A stretch of 35,876 nucleotides of DNA, taken from the NCBI GenBank assembly GCA_964429195.1, contig CAYSBC010000015.1, positions 1 through 35,876 on the forward strand. Direction: 5' to 3'. The position numbers were made by a program, and so were the translations under genes. Source of the DNA: JBBAFM01 sp041655415 (GTDB lineage: Bacteria > Bacillota > Clostridia > Peptostreptococcales > JAAYPU01). Below are positions 17,002 through 23,603 of this stretch, in pieces; positions within the stretch are counted from its first letter, which is position 1; the number at the start of each line of letters is the position of its first letter. The notes under the pieces were generated by a model that saw only the letters and a program-made list of their open reading frames with translations, searched no databases and was not told the DNA's origin.

Positions 17002-17391
17002 TCAACCTTCAATATAAATATTTCTTTTCGTCATTCTTTTAGATTTAATACCTCTTATATATATTGTAACCTTCTCCACTTCAATATCCGTTATATTATA
17101 AACCTCTGAACGGATACGCTTAATAATCTCAGAAGCAATCTTATTCATACTGTATCCAAACATAAAAATAACATTAAATCTTATAACAACCTTTTCCCCC
17201 ATTTTTTTTACCTCAATATAATGACTATCCCTATTTTGAGATAACATGCGAACCATTCTTAAATTTTGACCTGATGTATTGGTTAAAAAAACACTTTTAT
17301 CAAAATCTTTAAGTATATAATGAACTATCTTTTCTATGATATGCTTGTCAATGTTTATACTTCCTAAAGAACTTCTATGTTTCATGAGCAT
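17002..17391 (-). CDS. Asp23/Gls24 family protein
   Basis: A 129-aa protein. Its middle (SLGSINIDKHIIEKIVHYIL, then KVVIRFNVIFMFGYSMNKIASEII and TDIEVEKVTIYIRGI) follows the Asp23/Gls24 pattern of a beta-helix-beta module, as in YloU. Members associate with the membrane or cell envelope and stress responses, without a known activity. The copy is divergent, with a basic tail (KSKRMTKRN), and matching is weaker than for neighbours. The GTG at 17400 is three codons upstream, but the ATG at 17389-17391 has GAGGTGA at the right distance. Position between rpmB and recG matches yloU; the usual next gene fakA is missing. Confidence 0.7.
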   Translation of the reverse strand: MLMKHRSSLGSINIDKHIIEKIVHYILKDFDKSVFLTNTSGQNLRMVRMLSQNRDSHYIEVKKMGEKVVIRFNVIFMFGYSMNKIASEIIKRIRSEVYNITDIEVEKVTIYIRGIKSKRMTKRNIYIEG

Positions 17392-17611
17392 TAAAATCAC
17401 CTCAATTATTATGATTACCTTATTATATCATCTTAAAATAATAATAACATTTTATTTTCACTTAAACTGTCAAGCACAAATGAAAATGGCACCCCAAAAT
17501 CATAAATATTAGTTTTCGTGGCGTAGATATTTTTACCGGAGTCTCGGGTCAGTTGCTTAAACCGGTTCAGGAGAATGTCAGCACTCCCCTTTAAGCTTTT
17601 AGCCAAAAACT

Positions 17612-17638
17612 GAGCAAATTTTCAACTAGTGTGTTGAT
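17612..17638 (+). repeat. Degenerate half-copy of the hairpin arm
   Basis: About 23 of 28 bases match the right arm of the nearby hairpin (read on the minus strand). It lies 60 bp before the left arm in the same orientation. A TTTAAGCTTTTAG-like leader precedes it, as TTTAAAGCTAAA precedes the left arm, so the unit looks duplicated. Confidence 0.55.
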
Positions 17639-17675
17639 ATTTTGGTATAAAATGTAATTTAAAGCTAAATCTGTT

Positions 17676-17734
17676 CAAAATTTCAAGTAGTGTGTGGTTT
17701 CCTAAAAATAAACCACACACTACTTGAAATTTTG
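17676..17734. repeat. Perfect 25-bp hairpin
   Basis: Arms 17676-17700 and 17710-17734 are exact complements over 25 bp with a 9-nt loop (CCTAAAAAT). No T-tract follows on either strand, so it is not a standard terminator. Such a palindrome is more typical of a transposon end, miniature element or structured RNA. Confidence 0.85.
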
Positions 17735-17883
17735 CTCTTTTATCTCATATTTACTCCCCGTCCCCACTCTAGCTTTAAAATCTCCTTGCCGGATGATGCA
17801 GTCTATCGAAATTTTTCTAAATAAAATGTCAAGAACAGTTTGTGTAAGAAAAGATAATAATAACATTTTATTTTCACTTAAAC

Positions 17884-17912
17884 TTGACTTGTTTCCGAAA
17901 CAGGTGTAAACT
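17884..17912 (+). promoter_or_regulatory. Promoter of rpmB
   Basis: TTGACT (17884-17889), a 17-bp spacer and TAAACT (17907-17912) lie 37-65 bp upstream of the L28 start. The -35 overlaps the last base of the right 31-bp repeat. Confidence 0.6.
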
Positions 17913-17948
17913 AAATCAGGTATCATGCATTTATGAAGGAGGTATATC

Positions 17949-18140
17949 ATGTCTAGAGCTTGCGAAATATGTGGGAAAGGTCAAATTTCCGGTAATCAAG
18001 TTAGTCACTCTAATAAACACAACAAGAGAAAATGGAACGTAAATGTTCAAAAGATTAGAGTTATTGAAAACGGTTCCGTAATCAGAAAAACTGTATGCAC
18101 AAGATGCATAAGATCTAATAGAATTACCAGAGCGGTATAA
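17949..18140 (+). CDS. rpmB: 50S ribosomal protein L28
   Basis: A 63-aa basic ribosomal protein. MSRACEICGKGQISGNQVSHSN is the typical start, with a CXXC zinc pair (CEIC) and a second pair CTRC near residue 53-56, i.e. the zinc-binding paralogue form. AGGAGGT lies nine bases before the ATG. It is transcribed alone, divergent from asp23-recG, and ends at a strong shared terminator. Confidence 0.97.
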   Translation: MSRACEICGKGQISGNQVSHSNKHNKRKWNVNVQKIRVIENGSVIRKTVCTRCIRSNRITRAV

Positions 18141-18162
18141 TCAAATATGATTAATTATTCAT

Positions 18163-18222
18163 AAAAGGACGATTTTTTTTATTCATTTGGTCAATCCAGT
18201 GATTAAAAAAAATCGTCCTTTT
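18163..18222. terminator. Bidirectional terminator between rpmB and the small membrane genes
   Basis: Arms 18163-18180 and 18205-18222 are perfect 18-bp complements (AAAAGGACGA plus eight T) with a 24-nt loop. The A/T-flanked stem works on either strand, closing rpmB on plus and the two small genes on minus. The last base overlaps the stop codon of the 54-aa gene. Confidence 0.85.
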
Positions 18223-18386
18223 TAACAAAATAACCTATAACCTAGAAATATAAGTAAACAGCCAATCATAATCAACCATAGTTTATAAGGAAATACTAAT
18301 AAGCCTACAATTGAAATGCCTAAGATAATTAAAACTAAGCCAATTATTCTTTTTTCTACCCTCCAAAACATAAAACGCTTTCTCAA
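18222..18386 (-). CDS. Small membrane protein, 54 aa (TTG start)
   Basis: A small ORF with a TTG start, supported by GGAGGTG six bases upstream that also overlaps the end of the preceding small gene. The product has a basic start (RKRFMFWRVEKR) then two hydrophobic stretches (IIGLVLIILGISIVGLLVF and LWLIMIGCLLIFLGY) separated by PYK, so a two-helix hairpin in the membrane is likely. The pair with the 49-aa gene upstream, 14 bp apart, looks like a genuine operon. I have the impression that similar pairs occur in other Clostridia, but I cannot verify this or name a family. Confidence 0.65.
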   Translation of the reverse strand: MRKRFMFWRVEKRIIGLVLIILGISIVGLLVFPYKLWLIMIGCLLIFLGYRLFC

Positions 18387-18400
18387 GTCCTACACCTCCA

Positions 18401-18550
18401 TTAAGATAGCAAAAAGATGACAGAGGTAACACATAATACGACTAATAATACATACCAGACTGTTAACGGTATCACCTCAATGATGACAATAACCCCTGTA
18501 ACTGCACAAATAATACCTAAAAATTTTTTCAATAACTTTCTTTTTCTCAC
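18401..18550 (-). CDS. Small membrane protein, 49 aa (GTG start)
   Basis: A small ORF starting at GTG with GAGGTGA eight bases upstream. The product opens with MRKRKLLKKFLG, followed by a hydrophobic helix (IICAVTGVIVIIEVIPL) and a second one (VWYVLLVVLCVTSVIFLL). It resembles its 54-aa downstream neighbour in plan: basic N-terminus plus two helices. Function unknown; a short membrane-embedded regulator or structural peptide is possible. Both genes end at the terminator shared with rpmB. Confidence 0.65.
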   Translation of the reverse strand: MRKRKLLKKFLGIICAVTGVIVIIEVIPLTVWYVLLVVLCVTSVIFLLS

Positions 18551-18654
18551 AAAATTTCACCTCTATTCAATAAAGGGGTTTATTCTATTATATTTTTCTA
18601 ATATATTTCTGTGCCTCTTGGTCATAAAAAATGTGTATAAAATAACGCAAAAAA

Positions 18655-18687
18655 ATATAAAAGAAATATTTCTACTCCTTTTATATG
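18655..18687 (-). terminator. Possible terminator of the dapF-thiN operon
   Basis: ATATAAAA (18655-18662) can pair with TTTTATAT (18680-18687) on the minus strand, followed by TTTTTTGCG. The stem is only A-U, so it is weak, but it is the sole candidate in the roughly 160 bases between thiN and the small membrane genes. Confidence 0.35.
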
Positions 18688-18711
18688 TCTATTATTTTAG
18701 GTTTGCTTTTA

Positions 18712-19347
18712 TTAATCACAACTTCTTATAACCAGTAATTGACCGTCTCCTTTTATGATTTTTCCCTCTTTCTCTATGATTTCATTGCTGATACCCAACG
18801 TTTCCCAATTATATAAAATTTTATTTTCCAAGGGGTATTTAAAACCCTCTAATTTTATTATCTTTGTACATTCACTTAGAGAAATAAGTGATATGAACTC
18901 ACCTCTTTTTTTCTTTAATACAGTGATATTATCTGCAATAAACATCTCATTATAATCATCCATAATCTTGCACTTAACACCATAACTGTTCACGGAAAAA
19001 AGCAACATCATATTTGCTAAAAAATGATCCATTCTTGTACCTGTCACTGCAAACATGCCAATAGCGCTTGCATTTTTTTGGATAGCCAGATTAACGGCTA
19101 GATGGGTATCCGTAAAATTCTTTTCCGAAGGAAATGTCTCAAATTTTACATGAAGTTGTTGATAATGTTCAATGCTTTTTTGACTGGCAGAGTCCAAATC
19201 TCCTACAATCAAATCGGGAATGATTCCCATATTATAGGCATGGTCAATACCGCCATCAACGCATATAATATAATCGTATTTCTTAATTTCTGTTTTGATG
19301 TTATCTATCTTGTTAAGGGTTCCGTTGGCAATTATGGCTACTTTCAT
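18712..19347 (-). CDS. thiN: Thiamine pyrophosphokinase
   Basis: A 211-aa enzyme making thiamine diphosphate from thiamine and ATP. ICVDGGIDHAYNMGIIPDLIVGDLDSAS contains the DGG and GDLDS nucleotide-binding motifs. FTDTHLAVNLAI and GTRMDHFLANMMLL are also family blocks. The start lies inside the rpe gene (35-bp overlap) with AAAGGTG as ribosome site, so coupling to rpe is likely. It is the last of the 15-gene run; no thiamine riboswitch is apparent. Confidence 0.93.
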   Translation of the reverse strand: MKVAIIANGTLNKIDNIKTEIKKYDYIICVDGGIDHAYNMGIIPDLIVGDLDSASQKSIEHYQQLHVKFETFPSEKNFTDTHLAVNLAIQKNASAIGMFAVTGTRMDHFLANMMLLFSVNSYGVKCKIMDDYNEMFIADNITVLKKKRGEFISLISLSECTKIIKLEGFKYPLENKILYNWETLGISNEIIEKEGKIIKGDGQLLVIRSCD

Positions 19348-20002
19348 AATTCTTCATCACCTTTATGAATTTTTCCGTTTCTGCCTTGATGTCTTCTTTT
19401 CCAAAAATTGCAGAACCAGCCACAAGGATGTTGGCTCCTGCTTCCATAACCTTCGTCATATTATCAAGGTTTATTCCACCATCTACTTGTATATCAACAG
19501 TCAGGTCTCTCTCCTCTATCATCCTCTTTAATTGCTTTATTTTCTCCAAGCTGGATTCTATAAAACTTTGTCCGCCAAAACCCGGATTGACAGACATGAT
19601 AAGTACCATGTCTAAATCCTCGATAACATAATCCAATACTGAAAGAGGTGTTGCCGGATTTAATACGACACCTGCTTTAATTCCCATATTTTTTATATGT
19701 TGAACAGTCCTATGTAAATGAACACAGGCCTCCGCATGAACTGTTATAATTTCAGTGTTTTTTACATAAAAATCCTCTAAATACTGGTCGGGATTTTCTA
19801 TCATAAGATGGACATCAAAGGGGATATCTACTTTTTGGGATAGCGCTTTTACCACAAGAGGGCCTATGGATATATTAGGAACAAAATGACCATCCATCAC
19901 ATCGATATGAAGCAGATGAGCACCCCCATCTATTGTTTTCTTAATATCCTCATATAATGCCGCAAAATCCGCCGATAAAATAGACGGCGCTAATTTAATC
20001 AT
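19313..20002 (-). CDS. rpe: Ribulose-phosphate 3-epimerase
   Basis: A 229-aa TIM-barrel enzyme of the pentose phosphate pathway interconverting ribulose-5-P and xylulose-5-P. It begins MIKLAPSILSADFAAL, has LLHIDVMDGHFVPNISIGP (metal ligands His and Asp), DVHLMIENP, MSVNPGFGGQSFI and QVDGGINLDNM. Its C-terminal end extends 35 bp into thiN. AGGAGGCAAATGT precedes the ATG, and the start overlaps rsgA by 8 bp. Confidence 0.97.
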   Translation of the reverse strand: MIKLAPSILSADFAALYEDIKKTIDGGAHLLHIDVMDGHFVPNISIGPLVVKALSQKVDIPFDVHLMIENPDQYLEDFYVKNTEIITVHAEACVHLHRTVQHIKNMGIKAGVVLNPATPLSVLDYVIEDLDMVLIMSVNPGFGGQSFIESSLEKIKQLKRMIEERDLTVDIQVDGGINLDNMTKVMEAGANILVAGSAIFGKEDIKAETEKFIKVMKNYESSHNCQRNP

Positions 20003-20873
20003 ACATTTGCCTCCTATACTCTATTATTTCATCCATCATACTATAATAAGATTTGTACCTTGATGGATGTATATTCTTCATTTCAACGGCCTCCTTAATC
20101 CTGCAATCCGGTTCATTCATATGAAAGCATCCATTAAATTTACACCGTCCTATAAAAGAAGTGAATTCCGGAAAATAAAATTGAAGCATCTTTTCATCAA
20201 TATCGGTTATCTCAAAGGATGTAAAACCGGGAGTGTCTAAAACATATCCTCCAGAATCAAGTTTTAAGAGTTCCACATGTCTGGTCGTATGTTTGCCTCT
20301 ATTCAATTTGTCGCTTATTTCACCGGTTTTTAGATTCAAGCTATTTTCTAATTCATTGAGCAAGGAAGATTTCCCAACGCCAGATGGTCCTGCAAAGACA
20401 CTTATCTTTCCTCTTATCAGCTCTTTTAATCCTCTTATACCTTCTCCTGTCTCTGCGCTGGTAACTACAACAGGAAAGCCTATATCTTCATATATCTTTA
20501 TAATCCTTTTTTGTTCTTCAGAAGCAATGTCCGACTTATTAAAGCATAGCACAATATCTAGCTCTTCTTTTTCTATAGCCGCAATAAATCGATCCAAAAG
20601 ATAAATATTCGGTTCAGGCTTCAAAAGTGAAAAAACGATAACAGCAAGTTCAACATTAGCAACAGGTGGCCTTATCAGATAGTTTTTTCTTTCCTTGATA
20701 TCCACAATAGTACCTTCTTTATCATTTTTTTTCTCAACAGATACCAAGTCACCCACTGTAGGTATTAGATTTTTTAATCGAAACAAGCCTCTTGCTTTAC
20801 ACTCAAGGATACCTTCTTCGGTTTCTACATAATAAAAGCCACCTATACCTTTTGTAATCCGACCATCAATCAT
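19995..20873 (-). CDS. rsgA: Ribosome small subunit-dependent GTPase A
   Basis: A 292-aa circularly permuted GTPase that helps the last steps of 30S maturation. An N-terminal OB-fold (about 1-70) precedes CFNKSD (G4), then GPSGVGKSSLLN (G1) and DTPGF (G3). The C-terminal zinc motif is CKFNGCFHMNEPDC. The frame could extend to 20960, but the ATG at 20873 follows AGGAG and begins the canonical MIDGRITKG. It overlaps prkC by 8 bp. The prpC-prkC-rsgA-rpe-thiN order is conserved in Firmicutes. Confidence 0.96.
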   Translation of the reverse strand: MIDGRITKGIGGFYYVETEEGILECKARGLFRLKNLIPTVGDLVSVEKKNDKEGTIVDIKERKNYLIRPPVANVELAVIVFSLLKPEPNIYLLDRFIAAIEKEELDIVLCFNKSDIASEEQKRIIKIYEDIGFPVVVTSAETGEGIRGLKELIRGKISVFAGPSGVGKSSLLNELENSLNLKTGEISDKLNRGKHTTRHVELLKLDSGGYVLDTPGFTSFEITDIDEKMLQFYFPEFTSFIGRCKFNGCFHMNEPDCRIKEAVEMKNIHPSRYKSYYSMMDEIIEYRRQMYD

Positions 20874-22863
20874 AAAATTCTCCTGTTTTAAAGTCGACGT
20901 TCTTTTCAGCGATATGAATATCATCAAAATAAATAGAAATTTGAGCTTTCCCTGAGCCACTTATGATAACCTGTTCTTTACCGCTATTTTCCTTATAATG
21001 TGTTTGGTTATAAATAATCTCTACTTTACCATCCTTTATTTTAAATATCTTCATGACAAAAGCATCCTGAGTAGCCTGATCATAATTTAATGTGATAGGT
21101 ACATCATAAATTGTATCTTCATCTACACTCGGTTCATCAACCGAATCTTCAGTTTCTTCTTTTCGTTGTATAACTTTTAAATTAATTGCTGTATTTTCCT
21201 GTATCTCTACCCCAGCTTCAATACTTTGACCTACCACCTTGTTATTCTCTTCTGTTGTACTAGGGACATATTCTACATCCCCTACTTTTAAACCCGCACC
21301 TTCAATGTCCGCCTTAGCTGTATTCAAATCCTTCCCCTTGACATCAATCATCAGTATGGTTTTAATCTTAACGCCCTCACTGATAACAAAATTTATTTCT
21401 TTCCCCTCAGGCACTTTCTTCCCCGGTGTCGGGTTCTGTCGGATAACTATACCAATAGGCAATTCACTAGATTCATGGGACACAATACCTTCTGTTAAAT
21501 TATTTCTTTCTAATAAAAATATGGCATCCTCATATTTTTTATTCAATAGACTTGGAACATCTACTGTTTTTTCGCCTTTGCTCACGGTTATCTCAACATA
21601 TTCCCCTTCCTTTATTTTTGTACCGGCAACCGGATTTTGAGCTATAATTTGTTCCTCCTCAATCTCATTATTAAACTCTTCCACCCTCTCAGCTTCAAGC
21701 CCTACTTCATTTAATTTTTGTAAACCATCCATATAACTGCTGTTCACTAAATCTGGGACAGCAACTTCCTTGACAAAAAGGATAGGCTTGAGGGCCATAA
21801 TGAAATTACTTACAAGAAATGCAAGCAGTATAGCAAAGACAATAGCCGAAAACTTTGTCAGGCCTTTGCCTTCAAACAACTTTCCCTTCATATTCAGGTT
21901 CTTCCCTAATTTCAGTTTGTAATCCTTGACCTGTGGTTTTGGCCTCCTGTCTTCCTTAACGTAGGTTTCATCCAATTTGGACATATAATCCAATGGCATG
22001 ACTGCCTTTGTATCTGAAACCTTATGTTTTGCAAAGCTATTGCTTAAACTTGGATCCTGCAAAGCATTATAAAAGTCCTTGGCTGTCAGATAACGATTAA
22101 TTTGTATCTTTTCCGTTGCTTTCACTATCACATTCTCAAGAAACTGAGGAACTTTATCGTTCTTGAGTGTCGGTTTTGGAAGAGGATCATGCATATGCTT
22201 CATCGCAATGGAAACTAGAGTATCCCCTTCAAAAGGAACTTCTCCTGTGACCATTTCATAGAGTACTATCCCCAATGAATAGATATCTGATTTTTCATCA
22301 ATATAGCCGCCTCTCGCTTGCTCAGGTGAAAAATAATGAACAGAGCCCATCACCTCATCACTATTATTGACAATGGTAGATTGGGTTACAGCCTGAGCAA
22401 TACCGAAATCCGTTAACTTGGCAATTCCTTCCTTTGTTATTAAGATGTTATGAGGCTTGATATCCTTGTGCACAATATGGTTTTTATGAGCATGACTAAG
22501 ACCTAATGCTATCTGCGAAGCAATATCAATAGCCTTACTGATAGGCAATGGTCCCTCCTTTTTAATTAAATCGCTCAGGGTTTCACCTTCAACAAATTCC
22601 ATAACAATATAATGTATTTTCTTTTCCTCTACACCTACATCGTATACATTCACTATATTCTGATGGGATAAGCTGGCAGCAGCCTGGGATTCCTTTCTAA
22701 AACTAGAAATAAATTTCTCATCCTTAGTGAATTGAGGTTTAAGTATTTTTACAGCTACATGCCTATTCAAAAGACGGCACCTGGCTTTAAAGACAACAGC
22801 CATTCCACCCTCTCCGGTTTTTTCTAATATTTCATATCTTCCACCTAATACTCTATCGTCCAT
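20866..22863 (-). CDS. prkC: Ser/Thr protein kinase with PASTA repeats (PrkC)
   Basis: A 665-aa single-pass membrane kinase. Residues 9-270 form the Hanks-type kinase: GEGGMAVVF glycine loop, Lys39 in HVAVKI, HKDIKPHNI with catalytic Asp134, and DFG at 152-154. The usual HRD is HKD. A basic juxtamembrane stretch leads to one helix at about 338-358. Outside the membrane follow three PASTA domains (about 366-435, 436-501, 502-571) that bind peptidoglycan fragments, an acidic linker and an extra beta-rich tail of about 80 residues. In spore formers PrkC senses cell-wall fragments and promotes germination. GGAGGAG precedes the ATG and the cognate phosphatase prpC lies 2 bp upstream. Confidence 0.96.
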   Translation of the reverse strand: MDDRVLGGRYEILEKTGEGGMAVVFKARCRLLNRHVAVKILKPQFTKDEKFISSFRKESQAAASLSHQNIVNVYDVGVEEKKIHYIVMEFVEGETLSDLIKKEGPLPISKAIDIASQIALGLSHAHKNHIVHKDIKPHNILITKEGIAKLTDFGIAQAVTQSTIVNNSDEVMGSVHYFSPEQARGGYIDEKSDIYSLGIVLYEMVTGEVPFEGDTLVSIAMKHMHDPLPKPTLKNDKVPQFLENVIVKATEKIQINRYLTAKDFYNALQDPSLSNSFAKHKVSDTKAVMPLDYMSKLDETYVKEDRRPKPQVKDYKLKLGKNLNMKGKLFEGKGLTKFSAIVFAILLAFLVSNFIMALKPILFVKEVAVPDLVNSSYMDGLQKLNEVGLEAERVEEFNNEIEEEQIIAQNPVAGTKIKEGEYVEITVSKGEKTVDVPSLLNKKYEDAIFLLERNNLTEGIVSHESSELPIGIVIRQNPTPGKKVPEGKEINFVISEGVKIKTILMIDVKGKDLNTAKADIEGAGLKVGDVEYVPSTTEENNKVVGQSIEAGVEIQENTAINLKVIQRKEETEDSVDEPSVDEDTIYDVPITLNYDQATQDAFVMKIFKIKDGKVEIIYNQTHYKENSGKEQVIISGSGKAQISIYFDDIHIAEKNVDFKTGEFYD

Positions 22864-22865
22864 TT

Positions 22866-23603
22866 TTAGCGCGCTCCTCCATTTTTCAATGTAAGGATAG
22901 TTATATTATCCTGTGTATTTCTTTCATTTGCTAAATCGACTATATAATCACAGATTTCTTGTACATCAAAACCTTTAGAGAACACATCTAAAATTTCCTG
23001 GTTACTTATATTTTCATAAACACCATCTGTACACAAAAGGATATAATCATCCTCCTCAATTTGGATATCATGAAAATCAGCAGACATATCCTTAATGATA
23101 CCTAAGGCCCTGGTTATAACATGCTTTTGAGGATGATTTAACATTTCATCCTTACTGATTTCACCTGTATTGAACAATTCTGCAGGATAAGTGTGATCTG
23201 CAGTAATTTGAATAATCTGATTATCTCTAATTAAATAGCCTCTGCTATCACCCATATTAATAAAATACATCTTTTCTCCAAACCAATACCCTATAACAAT
23301 AGTTGTTCCCATACCTTCATAATCCCCATTACTGTTGGCTAAATCAATGATAAAGGAATTGACTTCATCAATGCACTTTCTAAAATATTCTTTGATTAAT
23401 TGACGATTAAATCCCTTATCGATAGGGTTGTTATCGATATATGTTTTTATAAATTCAACAGCTTTTTGGCTGGCTACAGATCCTGCTTTAGCACCCCCAA
23501 CACCGTCTGCTAGAATAACATAATCATCAGAAGAAGAAATATAATATGCATCTTCATTAATTTTTCTACCACTTCCTATGTCTGACCTTGCACCTATTAA
23601 CAT
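22866..23603 (-). CDS. prpC: PP2C-type Ser/Thr protein phosphatase (PrpC)
   Basis: A 245-aa metal-dependent phosphatase that reverses PrkC phosphorylation. Motifs are GSGRKINEDAYY, ILADGVGGAKAG, GDSRGYLI and LLCTDGVYENI, all with the metal-coordinating aspartates in place. Standard length. Its start overlaps the rsmB end by 7 bp with AAAGGAGGAAGG as ribosome site. In many Clostridia rlmN is between rsmB and prpC; it is absent here. Confidence 0.96.
   Translation of the reverse strand: MLIGARSDIGSGRKINEDAYYISSSDDYVILADGVGGAKAGSVASQKAVEFIKTYIDNNPIDKGFNRQLIKEYFRKCIDEVNSFIIDLANSNGDYEGMGTTIVIGYWFGEKMYFINMGDSRGYLIRDNQIIQITADHTYPAELFNTGEISKDEMLNHPQKHVITRALGIIKDMSADFHDIQIEEDDYILLCTDGVYENISNQEILDVFSKGFDVQEICDYIVDLANERNTQDNITILTLKNGGAR

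Larger units (their letters stand above)
17438..17884. repeat. 31-bp direct repeat flanking a gene-free insertion-like block
   Basis: Positions 17438-17468 and 17854-17884 are identical over 31 bp (ATAATAATAACATTTTATTT and so on). Between them lie 385 bp with no credible ORF. The block carries a perfect 25-bp hairpin and related half-copies, and its right end (17828-17852) on the minus strand reads TTCTTACACAAACTGTTCTTGACA, similar in style to ends of IS256-family elements. It may be a decayed insertion or a miniature element that duplicated its target. The right copy of the repeat ends exactly at the rpmB -35 box. Confidence 0.75.

Noticed and set aside
17392..17450. Promoter for the Asp23-like gene
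   Set aside because: A good TATAAT (17422-17427, minus strand) is present but no acceptable -35 lies 16-18 bp upstream; the TTGACA at 17468-17473 is too far away.
17438..17884. CRISPR array
   Set aside because: Only two copies of the 31-bp repeat, 416 bp apart, and no spacer-length unit spacing or cas genes.
17720..17950. 76-codon minus-strand ORF and overlapping 61-codon plus-strand ORF in the repeat block
   Set aside because: They run across the hairpin, the 31-bp repeat or the rpmB promoter, lack good ribosome sites and show no protein-like pattern.
18551..18711. Thiamine riboswitch or other leader near thiN
   Set aside because: thiN is the last gene of its operon; this AT-rich stretch lies downstream of it and shows no conserved riboswitch core.
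18417..18731. 104-codon plus-strand ORF
   Set aside because: It is antisense to the GTG-started 49-aa gene and to the end of thiN, has no ribosome site, and its tail is low-complexity AT translation.
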